Under the pieces are notes generated by a model, which saw nothing but the letters and a program-made list of their open reading frames with translations, was not told the origin of the DNA and did not search any database. Positions 24,304-35,600 of a stretch of DNA of 64,000 nucleotides are shown here, in pieces. Source of the stretch: Strigops habroptila (Eukaryota > Chordata > Aves > Psittaciformes > Psittacidae); NCBI RefSeq assembly GCF_004027225.2, contig NC_044277.2:89106283-89170282 (forward strand), in the 5' to 3' direction. The position numbers and the translations under genes were made by a program. Numbering within the stretch: the first letter of the stretch is position 1; each line of letters starts with the position of its first letter.

Positions 24304-24780
24304 ATCTTTCCTTGCTGATCCTTTGCTCTGGGAGGCCATCCTCAAGTGGTCCTAGCCACTGACCTGGAAGGTGGTGGGATGAAGAACGCCGTGCTCTGGA
24401 CCCAGCAGCTCCCCAGAGACATAGAGCAATGCCATGGTAAAGCGCGTCCTCTGAGGTCAGGCTGCTGACTGGCTATTTCATGCCCTGCATAACTCACAGG
24501 CACTGAAGATTGTTTTTTGAATAGGGAACGATGCACTTGTTTCCTATGTGATTCCAACAGCTGCATGTCCAGCATGATCAGGCCTTGCTAGCAAAGTGAA
24601 CCAAACTCAAAATTCAACTCTAATTTAATCAAAGTGAAATTGCCTGCGGGCAGTTCACTGGAGGGAAACTGAGGTCGTACAAGTTACTGAACCTGTGCTA
24701 GCCCTCTTGCTTGCTCCCAGGAAGTAAAGTTTCATGTCACTCCTGCTTTCCCTGAAGTCAGGAGGTTTATTATAAGGCTG

Positions 24781-24886
24781 GATGTTTCTTCTGCTGCCGT
24801 TCACTTTATCCACGTACTCTCAAGCCTGGATTAGATGTTTCTCCTGCTGCTCTTCACTGTGTCCAGGTACTCTCAAGCCTGGATTC
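24781..24886. repeat. Tandem duplication, 2 x 53 bp
   Basis: Units 24781-24833 and 24834-24886 both start GATGTTTCT and share the block TACTCTCAAGCCTGGATT. They are roughly 85% identical by eye, with no gap between units. Confidence 0.85.
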
Positions 24887-27092
24887 AGTGTCCTCTTTGA
24901 GTCAGAGGAACTTCTGTGCACTAGATGTAACTGTACATTTACTCTGATGTTAAAAAGCCACACAGCTGTATCTGCAGCTCCTCAAACAGACAAAGCTTCT
25001 GGTTTTGGTGGAATTTGGGTACAAGTAGCAAAAATACAACTAGCAGAGAAAGGGCCCCTTGTGATTTAAGATTTAAGTATATGTTGCTTTTTGAAATGGC
25101 CAGCATAACAGGTTAAGATGAAATGAAATTAAATAGGCACATTTCAGAGTTGGGAGGAACGCTGGTGTCGTCCTCTGAGACTGACAAGACTCTGTCTTTG
25201 CCCTAGAAATATTCCTGTCTACATGTAGACTAATGCTATGAACATTGTGAGAAGAGAAGGGGGCAAGGGAGAGTGAAGAACCACCTTTGGAGTAAATCCT
25301 ACGAGTTTCTAAAGCCTTTTGATTGAGACTGAGGTATGTTAAGATGAAGCTGGCAGCCCTGATACAGGGTTCAACAGGGAAAAGCTGGATTTGGAGCAGA
25401 ACAGCTACAGATGCTCAGCTCATGGGCAGAGGGAAGGTGTTACCAGTGTAGCATCACTCTGAGGAGTGCTGGTAGTAGATGTGGGAGGGACATTTCTGAA
25501 ATGCAGCCCAGATGCGCGTGTTGGGGAGTGCCAAACTCTCAAGTCTAACAGTGATGGGGGATGTGAAGATGCTGAGATGTAATCTAGCATCAGGCGATAG
25601 TGTGGGAGCTCAGTTTGCTTCACCCGTGTTGCGTTTGCTGGAGCAGCAGCCAGTGGGTTTGCCAAGGTTGCAGCAGTGCACAGCTGATGAAAACAGAAGC
25701 TCTGCAGCCCTGGTTTGCAAGAAATGGCAGAGGTAGCAGCAAGGGCTTGTGTGGTGTGGGGTGCAATTGTGTCCTGTGTCACGTATCAGTACGCATTGAC
25801 AATTTCTCTAAAACCTGCCCATTTCAAGGGCAGCTTTTGTCTCTCCTCTTTCTCTCTCACTCACATCCTGAAAGAGAAAGGAAGTGGTTTTCTAATTAAT
25901 ATGAATTAGCAGTTACATAATGTCTGGAGTAAGGAGCCAAGTGTGTTCACGTTTGCCACTAGTGAGGCAGACTTCCACGCCGGACATCAGACAGTCATTT
26001 CACACTGGCCATCGACTTGGTTGCCAAACAGCAGCAGCTTCTTGGCAACTGCTTGGCTACACTGTGGCTGAGGGAGGAGAGTGAAGAGGCTCTGGTTTCT
26101 ATTCTGAACCGTTTTGGTTGTCCAGCCTCTGCTTTGTTGTTAGTTGACCTTTTTAAATTTAGCAGAGGAACAGAATGGAGCACTTTCGGGAAGCAGCCAT
26201 GCATCACCAGCTGCCCCCTTGTGAGGACACAACGAGACAAACCAGGCATGTTGCTCTCAAGGCTTGCTTTGTACTTGAACTCCCCAGCAGGAACATCTTT
26301 TACTGGCAGCCGAGAACTGGTGTAAGCACAGAGCCAGCCCCAGGCTCTTTCTCTGCTCCTTGCACACCCAGGGTGTTCGACAAGAGGTAGGGCAGTGCCT
26401 TGGCAGCAGTGAAATGGGACAGGAACTTTTGGGAAACACTCCATGATCCTTAGACACTTGGTGGTTTTGGACAGAACCCACACTCAGATAATGCTCAACT
26501 TGGCACGTAGTAGAAGAGGGGTGCTCTTACCATTGGGTTTGGGGGGGAATGATGGCTACACCAAGTAAAGTTGCTCTACTGGTTCCCTTGTGGATGATGG
26601 CTTTTCCAGTAAATGATGGAGTGGGGGAACAGGCCATAATGGGTGGACAGTCACATCTGTGTCCTGGCATCCCACCTTCTTGAGGGATTGTGTTGAGAGG
26701 AACAGCCCCATTCCAGTGCTGGTGCTATGGTGAGGAGGTTTGCGATGCAGCACGAACAGACACTGGGAATGGGGCAGGAGTGTGGCCCGGTGCACTGTAG
26801 ACCCTGATGGTTGTGTTTCAGAGTTGATCCCTTGTGTAATCGAGTTGGATAAATGCTTCAACTGCTGCTTCTGCACTAGCAGAGAAACCATGCCTTCCTC
26901 TCATACCCTCAAGTTCTCATTTCACACTATAAGCACCGATCAGTGAAAAGATGGAAAGTAAACACCTTATTTTAGAATGGCTTCGATAATATTGCTGCTT
27001 GCTAATACTTCCTTTTAATATGCTTAGAGAACTCTGAAAACAAGAAAAAATAAAACCAAGTGTTGCCTTTTTTTATATAAAAAAGCTAGTCA

Positions 27093-27098
27093 TTTAAT
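27093..27098 (-). terminator. Candidate distal polyadenylation signal (ATTAAA)
   Basis: The common variant ATTAAA on the minus strand is followed by an A/T-rich stretch and then a T-rich stretch (GGTTTTATTTTTTCTTG). It could end NEDD9 or the exon-like segment at 27326-27451. Confidence 0.4.
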
Positions 27099-27325
27099 CA
27101 TTTTAAAATGACTCTCTACAAGGTAACAAACTGTAATACAGGCTTGCAATAAAGGTTCTCCTTTCAAAAGCACAAACTATCAACATAACCACTAAGCTTC
27201 AAAACACTTTTTCACTTTCTAATACTATACAGTGAAAAAACAAAAAGAATGGATAAGGAAATCCAAAAGAATCCCAAGCAACACTAGTACAAAACAGGTT
27301 CAGGAGATTGCCTTTTGGCAACTGG

Positions 27326-27451
27326 CTATTGGTTACCATTAGCATAACTGCCCTTTCTGGATGTTACACCAGAGCCAGGCCCTGGAGCTGATTCTGGGCC
27401 AGCTGAGGTTGTGCTGGCTTCTGCTGCCGTTCCAGGAGTGTTGGGCAGACT
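27326..27451 (-). other. Unassigned terminal-exon-like segment (41 codons plus stop)
   Basis: After a plausible acceptor (CACACTTCTAG, AG at 27453-27452), the minus strand stays open for 41 codons in phase 0 and ends TAG at 27328-27326. The peptide starts SLPNTPGTAAEAS, is rich in Ala, Pro, Gly, Ser and Thr, and ends RKGSYANGNQ. The segment is more GC-rich than its surroundings and is followed by about 250 bases of AT-rich sequence with an ATTAAA signal. It could be an alternative last exon of NEDD9 (exon 6 ends in a compatible phase), the last exon of an undetected gene, or chance. I do not recognise the peptide. Confidence 0.35.
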
Positions 27452-29183
27452 CTAGAAGTGTGACATTAAGATAGCTAAGAACAGTCTTCACTATGAAACA
27501 ATACATTAAGGCTGCAAGATTTCATATGCTGCTGAAATGGTTTTGTTATCCAAGACAACAAATCCTGTTTCAGTAAGGCATGTGTTCGGATATGAACTAG
27601 GAAGTGAGAAGTTAGGCCAAAGTGCCTGGTTTTGAGGTCTACCAGTGATCCATTTGCTGATGTGAATGCTCAGAACGCATCAATGTGGGACTACCTTGAA
27701 TTACTCAAGGACAGTAGTGTTTCTGCTTTATAAATGCCAGAATCGCCTGGAATTTACCTGAGCTATTGCTCACTTTGAAGTATTGCTTCTAGTCTGAGGG
27801 CCATGGGTAAATGGCGTTCTGTGATTTATTGTTAAGAGGTTCAAAAAAGGCAATGAAGACAAATAAGCCTACATGTGTTTTGGAACAGCCAGCATACACG
27901 ACATTTCTAAAGCAGTCTACCAATCTGCTAACAATTTTTAAAAGTCTAAATTGAAAATTACTGGGTGGTATTGTGTGTACTTACTGATGGAATGGCCCCA
28001 TTAAAAGAGGAGGTCATTTTTGGCAACAGTGTAGTGCAGAAGGACTAGCACCTATGCAACAGAATTTGTTAAAAAAAGCACCCAATAGCTGAATGGAAGT
28101 CAGAATTCCAACAGATGCAACTAATTCCCAAGAATGTGTCCTACAAAAATAAGTGCTATTTCTTCATTACATTGTGTATATGCTGTAGAGATGCTTATCT
28201 GTTATTTCAAATCAAGCTGATTTTTTTTCCATAGGAATTACAATTTGTATGTTAATCCCTCTGGAAGGGACTAGTATTTTGAGACGTTGCTCATCTGCAG
28301 CCTCAAAGATGAGATGAGTCCAACGGATCCTGGGATGCTCTCAGGATAACTCTTGAGTCCACGAACAGTAAAGCTTTTGAGCCTGTTAAATTTAATTGAC
28401 AATGCATGGACATACAAGGTAAACATGTATGAATTTACCTTGCTGGGAATCCATCCACTTTCTGAAATCCCATGTTGCAGTTATTAGAAACGGTGAAATT
28501 TGAATGCCGTAAGATACTAAATATATACAATTCTGCCTTCTTCCTTAGAAAGTTCTGTTTCTTATATGCCCTAGAAAAGCTTTACTCCAAAATGCTGTAC
28601 GCCTTGCTTGGAGTGTTGCTTGTTGCAGTTGTGCATATATGCCAGTCAGAATGATTGAATGCTGTACATAACAAAGTAACAGCAAGAAGAGAGTTAAATT
28701 TCATGGAATTAACCTATAGAAAGTAACTTCTAAGAAGGGAACAGAGTTCTATGAGAACCATTACACTTGCTTCGTGGATTGGTACAAGAAGGTTTCACAA
28801 CCAAGTCCATGTGCCAAAATCAAGATGGAATGAAACAAGAGTGCAGCATCCAGTTAACAAATATACTGAGGAAACAGGCAGTATATACAAAAGATACACG
28901 CTGCTTACCTGACGCATAATCTTTAAGGTGCTTAACTGATGTTTTAGGGAACACAGCAACATATACATATATGCAGTGTATACAAATCTAAATGTGTATT
29001 AGAAACATAATACAGAACCAGATATATTCCCAGATCCCTGATTTCATTAGATTCTCTAACGCGTAAGAATGTATTTAAAATATTCCATTAAAAAATCTAA
29101 AAAAATAAATGATAACATTTACACAAAAATAGCTCTAGTTTGCTTTTCTGTTTTGCCGCTCATGGACTGGCCTCTACTGAGTT

Positions 29184-29693
29184 TCATACGGATGCCATTT
29201 GGACCAGCGAGAGTTTGAACAACTGTGCGTGATGAGACAGCTCTGTCACTTGGTCCACCATCTTCTGCAGTGCTGCTGTGTTCGGGTAATGCAACGCAGC
29301 CGTCTTGGTAGCCAGAACCACGCTCCTCAGAAGTTCACACAGCTGGTTGCTGGAGTTCATCACTTTGTTGCGTATGTCCTGAGTCGTCACTTGTCTCGTG
29401 AGCATGTCCCCAATGAACACAAGTTTGTGAGCGCTCAAAATGACGAATTTGCTGTGAGCCACGAAGATCCGGGGGGGCTGAGAAGCGTTGACGCAACTGA
29501 AAAAGGCGTCGATGGCGTTTAGGAGGGAATTGAAGTGAGTCTCACATTGGTCAGAATAGAACAAAAGCAGCTGGCTGTCACGGGAGGTGGCAGTGCTGTT
29601 TGCAGTCTGGAGAGCTTGAGGTGGCTTCCATTTTGAGATGTCATTCTCTACTGGCTTTGTGATCTCTTGCTCCAGACGTTGGAACTGATTGAT
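29184..29693 (-). CDS. NEDD9: NEDD9 terminal coding exon (exon 7)
   Basis: The acceptor TTTGCCTTTCAG ends at 29694. The 510 nt encode INQFQRLEQEITKPVENDIS through to ...QMASV and stop TGA (29186-29184), 169 residues. This is the Cas-family C-terminal domain, with QCETHFNSLLNAIDAFFSCV and RIFVAHSKFVILSAHKLVF near-identical to the mammalian protein. This domain docks the Cas scaffold to BCAR3/NSP-family partners and helps focal-adhesion targeting. Confidence 0.97.
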   Translation of the reverse strand: MNQFQRLEQEITKPVENDISKWKPPQALQTANSTATSRDSQLLLFYSDQCETHFNSLLNAIDAFFSCVNASQPPRIFVAHSKFVILSAHKLVFIGDMLTRQVTTQDIRNKVMNSSNQLCELLRSVVLATKTAALHYPNTAALQKMVDQVTELSHHAQLFKLSLVQMASV

Positions 29694-32600
29694 CTGAAAG
29701 GCAAATTAAAAGGCTCTCTTCAAAGAATATTCACATAAGATGTTGTGTTATGTATTACAGTTTCATCTTATGCCTCAGGACATCCCTGAGTATCCTAGAC
29801 TGACCTGTGCTAAATAAAAAGTAGTATATATGTTTTCTAAGATCTTTTATTTTGGAGAGTGAGGGGTAATCAAGTGCTTTGGTTACCATAAATCCAAATA
29901 CACAGAGTTCAGATGAGAAAAAACGTCTAAAATACTTTATTTGCATAAAAAAAACCAAAGCATAAAACCTCCTGAATTTACAGACTGCTGCTCACTTGTA
30001 ATGTTCTGAAATCACAAGTGAGAGAGATGGATCCAAGTGGCAACGACTCCTACACAATCTTTAAAAAGCTGCCATCTCTGTGGGATTTTGAGATGACAAA
30101 CGTTTAACTCTCACCTCTGCATTGCTTGTACAATTTTCTGCCATACAACATGGCAACAACATATTGAAGAATTAATATGAGGGCAATGTGATAGCTCTCA
30201 ATCTTACATGACCTACTTTTTAGCATTTAAAATGATGTTAAGCACAGTATTTAAGTTCATGATATTGATATTCACTGAACAGATGTGCAGCCAGCACATG
30301 TATTCAGTGTGGTGCACTGATTAAGGCACTGGATTGCAGGTCAGGAAAGCCAAGTTCTCCAGCTGGCTTTGTGACTGACCCACTGTGAGACATTGCAGAA
30401 GTCTGTTTCTCCTCTGTGGTAAACTGTTGAGACATAGTCTCAAATTAGTCTCTTAAATTGAGATGTTTGGAAACTGTTTTCAAGGGGAAGGGTAATTCCT
30501 GCCATAAGAAATGTTTTAAACAGAGAGTTGTAGCTGTGCTTCCACTCAATTACGAAGTGGCAACAAGGAAATGACAAGGGCAGAGATGCTGATCTTCACA
30601 ATGGCTACTCTGTGGTTAATACTTAAGATTTCTTTGTCATAAGGAAATAAGGAATTGTTGACAGAGATGTACAGGGCCAGGAAGGTGCTAAAATCTTGGT
30701 GCTCACCATTTCCCATTTGGAGCATGACAGTGTGTGTCCTTATCCTTTGCATTGATAATCCATTAGTGGTAGAGCCTGACTGGTACAAATCCCACTTCAA
30801 AAGAAACTAACCACGAGCTGCTGTTTAGCCAAGACCTAATACCTGCCGTCTTCACCATCTAGCACCTGGGACTTTCCAACTGCATGTGCTGGCACTCATG
30901 CACACCTCACAGCCATGACGCTAGTGGCTGCTCACTGCTGAGGGAAGGGCCCCTCCTGCTTTATTTGACTCACATGCCTTATGTGCAAGGAACACTGCAT
31001 TTTAAAGTTGCTATTGCACCCAAGCAAACATACCTGATGGTGCTCGAGCTCCATTTTGCTCTGCTTCATGATATTTTCCTTTTCCAGCAGCTCCTTCTGT
31101 TGCCTTTCAAACTCTTCTTTCCCCTGTTTTGCATAACATAAAACACTGTCAAATCAAAACCGCTGCTGAGCTAAATGACAACTCATAGATCAAATAACAG
31201 GCTTCTTTGTATTGGCTTTTTCACTGGTAGTGCACCACTAAGAGTACAAAGAAAAGGATTGTGTGGCAGAGCAAAAGGCTATCACTATCGTGTATCCAAC
31301 AGCCCTATTCGAGAGGAAGTGTTTGCCCTGCTGAAATTACTCTTCAATATGCATTAGCATGATGATCTGATTGCTGCTTTCCCGCAAACACAGGAAACCA
31401 CAGACAACTCTGAGTTGGCCTTGTGCAGAACAAGACATTGGGTTTACCTACCTGCAGGTGAACATAATCGTAGTCATCCATCCAGCTCTTTTCCGAGCTC
31501 TCACTGGTAGCATTGTGAGGGTGCTGACCTTTACTCAGGAGTGGAGGAAGGGAAGTGCAGTGGTTCTGTGCTTTTTCTCCGTGATGCTGCATAGGAGGAT
31601 TATCATAGACATAGTCAGGAGTGTTTGAGATATTCTCTGGCACGTTTTTGAAACGTGAGCTGCTCGGTGCCTGTCTGAAGAGCACCTCTGCATTGACACT
31701 GATGGTAGTGGTCAGTTGCTTGGCATCATCTGGGACTGTCCTCGCCACCATAACAAACCGATCCAGGTCATCACACTTGTTCTGCAGTCTATTGACAGCT
31801 AAAACATTCAAAGACCAGTGGTAGCTGTTCAAGTCGTGACTGGTTTGGGTAAGGATCTGGTGAGAGTCCTCCAGCCTTTGCACCTCCCTCCTCATTTTGT
31901 TAAGGAGGCTGAACTCGGACAGGCAGGAAGCATTGGCTGCTGATCCTTTCGCAAACTGGAGGTACTCCAACAGTGACTGCTCTACCTTATCCACAGCAGT
32001 GTGAATTTCATTGATGTGTTTCTCCATATATCCGTAAGATCGCCAGTCTGCTGTAACAAAAGCCATAAGGTTATTGACAGCTGTCTCCACCATCTGCTGG
32101 AGATGATAAAGTCTCTCTATAGCAGTGTCTGGATCAAGGATTAATCTTTTGTCCTGTGCAGTCGATGCTGAGAAAGAAGAGTCTTTTGATGTTGTTGAAG
32201 ATGTGGACATGTTACTCCTTGTGCTTCCTGTGCTGGAGAAAGACAACCTATTTATCCCATCAGTCACATCCTGTAAGCCTTTAGTGTCTTGGAGGACTGG
32301 TGGTGGCACATCATATACACCTTCTCTTCCTTCTGGGATGAGACTTTCGTTGAGCCCTGTCTGTTGTCCTGGGAATGCAACTCCCCTTGGGGTATCATAA
32401 ACATCTTTTTGAGGTGCAATCTGCTGTCCAAGAAAATGGTTTTGATGGTTCATAGGGAAGTCATAAACGCCATGTTTCTGTGGCACTCCATCTGGCAATA
32501 AAAGGCTCTCAGGAGGAAATTTATTAAGTTCTTTTCCAGTTGCTTTGGTGATGGGAGGAGGAATATCATATACTCCTTCTGGTCTTGCACTGTGGCCCAC

Positions 32601-35600
32601 TGCAGATGAAAAATCCTGCACATTTTCTCTCAGGCCTGTATCATCTCGGCATGCAGATGGATGTGTAGCATAGACCTGAATCATAGAAAGCAAACCATGA
32701 AACCTTTGGCTAGAATAGTAAAGTATTTTATGTCTTCCACATGGCCTATAAAATGGTGGGATGGAAGATCTGCCATTGACTTTCATGGAATTCAGTTACT
32801 TATTCTGAGTTTGAGCATCCGTTTTAGTATCTCACTTTTAACATTCACCTTGCTGCAAATTCTCATTAGCAGCAAAATCCAAAAAGGCAGCATGCTGCCA
32901 CAAAGATAATTTAGGTCTAATTATCAATTCACACTCCATAACGTTAATAATGTTGACGCAGTGATTCACTTTACCAGTTTTAACAGTTTAAAAACCCAAG
33001 GAAACCTTTGAAGTACCGAATCTCCTTTTCCTTCAGGAGCATACATGAACTCTTCTGTATACGTGTTTTTGGTCAGACATGAAAGTACAGGATCTTGTGG
33101 AAACAGCATAATACTTACCACTTTGGCAGGTGGTATGTCATAGACTCCTAAAGCTTTTGCTTCTCCCATGGGAACTGGAAGTGCAGGCCCCTTAATTGAT
33201 GTGGGGGGAATGTCATATATCTAAAGAAAGAATAAATTTGTTACAGAAAAAAGTCACCTCAGGAAAGCTCTAATCTCAGACGAGTTTTCTTGGTTTCTGT
33301 GTTTCCTCTTAAGCGCCTTCAACTTTGTTTCATATGGGAGAGCTGCTTGGATGTGCCTCGTATTTTGGACAGTTGGGAGGAATGCACTTAGCTAAGTCCC
33401 CTCTGGGCAATTGTGTGGACATCAGGTTGGAGAGGTGAAGTCACAGCTGACTTCCATCCTGAGAGTTTAAATCATGGCCAGTCTATTACAGATACCTGTT
33501 GGGGTGAACAGGGGAGCAGTATACTCATGTGAGCAGAACTGATCACACTCTTACCGACAGAGATTTAGAGGGGTTGAGGAATATGCTTGTACTAGTACAC
33601 ACTAAGCTCTGTGAAACTAAGACTGTTCCTATTAGCATCACCCAACTGCTTTACTGGGTGCAGTGTAAGCTGCTGCTAGCAGAGAGTGCAGCTGTCAGAT
33701 GTTTCAAGTGTCCCACTTGGTGACATGTCCTACCCTACGGTGGGTTCTGCGTGAGGTCTAAGGCCGCTGTCTGAATGTCTCTTAACCCAGAATTCCCAGC
33801 AGTTCCAGTCATTCATTGTCAGTTTGTGTTATGTACTAATAGGCTTCAGCATTGTTCCCGAGAGGAGCAGTCTTGAGGACTGAATGCTAAGGGTGTTCCC
33901 CTGAACAAAGATGTATTTCAAGTTCAGTTACATGGTGCAGTAGATATGTGATGAAAAAAACTCCCTGCATAGCAGCTGTTCATCTAGGCGATGATTTTAC
34001 CCTTACTGAGTGAATTACTGTCAACTAACAACAAAGTAAGGGGAAAAAAAGTGTTCCCAGGCAGCAAGTTTATTCTGTTTAGATACACTCTTTGATCAAA
34101 ACACAGAGAACAAATGGGATTTTCATGTTTGGTGTGCTGCCAAATCTTAGTCAACATCAAATACAACTTTGAAATACTTCTGTGCTCTGTGAATGAGCCA
34201 CAGCATTTAATTAAAACATATTTTCTTTCTGAAATGAGAGAACTTGCTTTGCTCATAAACTTCTGGTAAACATTCATCACCTTTTGTGCCCCGTCAGTGC
34301 TGTTGGCAGTTTTATTGGTACCTACCCCTTGGAGAGGGCGAACGGGGGGGATATCGTAGGTGTCCTTCTGGTATTTGGAAGGGAATTCATAAACATAACC
34401 TTGTCCTGACCTGACTGGAGTTATTACCTGTGGGATAAAAGAAAAAGAGGAAACATAAGTCTCTGAGGATCTTGCCATGTTCTCTCTGTAACTACACAGG
34501 GTATAAACAATCCAGTACTATCAACATTCATGTTTTATGTGACAATGTTAGTGACACAAGTCTACATATATTTCTGACAGTCGAATGCTGCAAAATGACT
34601 GTTACAAGCTACAAATGCACCATCTTTTCCTTCCAGACCAGTTCTGACACGGCTGCTTGCAAGGGCTACAGTATCTTCTATTTGTCATGCACAGATTCCC
34701 CAGCAGGTCTGAAAGAGCTTGGTCCCTTCTTCCCACTAACCGCCCATGACCACAGACCACATGAGGCGACAGTCGCATCAGTCACTGAGATAAGGGCTAT
34801 GCACACGCATCATGATCCTACTGAGGTGTTGAGTGTCCCACTTACTGATAGAGTTGTAAAATACTATACTCAGGCTCTGTGAGTCTACCTCTTTGCTTGT
34901 GGAGGTATTTCCCACCTACTCCAGCAGGACATCTTGTGTTCCTGTGCTCCATAACACAACATCCTGAATAACTGAGTGTGAGCTGTGGCTTGGAAATTCT
35001 TTGCATGGAAAGGCTATGCTTAAGCCTTCCAAAGCAGGACATTCAATTTTGCTGTCTCTGTTTGGTTTGTCTATATTAGTGGCTAAGAGATAGGAAATAT
35101 TAAGCCATTCTTGAAGTATATAATGCAAAAAGAGCTTCTGGAAAAGAAAAAGGTTAGAGTTCAATTTTTTTTTTTTACATTTTCTAAACCATTAACTACC
35201 ACAGTGACTTCAAATAAAATTTGGTGAAAAATAAATACCTTATGTGTTGGACACAATCTGCATGGCAGAGTTTCAGTATGGTGTGGTATAGAAGAAATGT
35301 TACCTAACCCCAAGAGCGAGCTGTGTTTATAGTGGAAATGCTGACATCTTAACCTCTGCCTGTGCTATTTAGCTCTAACAAAAAACATAAATACTGTAAC
35401 CCAAAGGCATAAAATGGCAAATTATATAGGCCCGTACAAGATGTGTCTTTTTAGCCAGCTGAAGAGTATTCTGTACCAGAGCTACCTAACTGTCTTTAGA
35501 AATGTATGCAAGACGTACAATAAGAGTTTCTGCCCAAATATGCAATAAAGATCCTGTAATAGTTTTTGCTGTAGGGAATCCTAGCATCCTGGCCAGATTT

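Larger units (their letters stand above)
17149..27069. other. Intergenic region between convergent SMIM13 and NEDD9
   Basis: About 9.9 kb lie between the predicted 3' ends. The region contains a (CTTG/CCTG) repeat (19826-19860), a T/G-rich tract (about 19370-19412), a 53-bp tandem duplication (24781-24886) and one CR1 end (24104-24303). Several open frames of 100-160 codons occur (for example 23207-23674 and 25995-26483, both minus strand). They lack recognisable domains, splice structure or biased codon use, and I do not call them genes. Confidence 0.7.
27070..29183 (-). other. NEDD9: NEDD9 3' UTR (predicted)
   Basis: About 2.1 kb of AT-rich sequence lies downstream of the NEDD9 stop codon, similar in size to the mammalian 3' UTR as I recall it. 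Candidate minus-strand signals are ATTAAA (28391-28396), AATAAA (27825-27830) and ATTAAA (27093-27098); the last is taken as the distal end. An exon-like open segment (27326-27451) sits inside this stretch, so the last 400 bases might belong to a different transcript. Confidence 0.5.

Noticed and set aside
25995-26483. 162-codon minus-strand open frame in the intergenic region
   Set aside because: No recognisable domain, no splice structure or promoter, mixed residue content typical of random reading, and several equally open frames on the other strand.
4669-27069. Endogenous retroviral envelope gene expected near SMIM13 by analogy with the primate locus
   Set aside because: No retroviral coding sequence or LTR is seen; that insertion is specific to primates.
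29199-29522. 107-codon plus-strand open frame
   Set aside because: It is the antisense shadow of the NEDD9 terminal exon, which is clearly the real coding strand.
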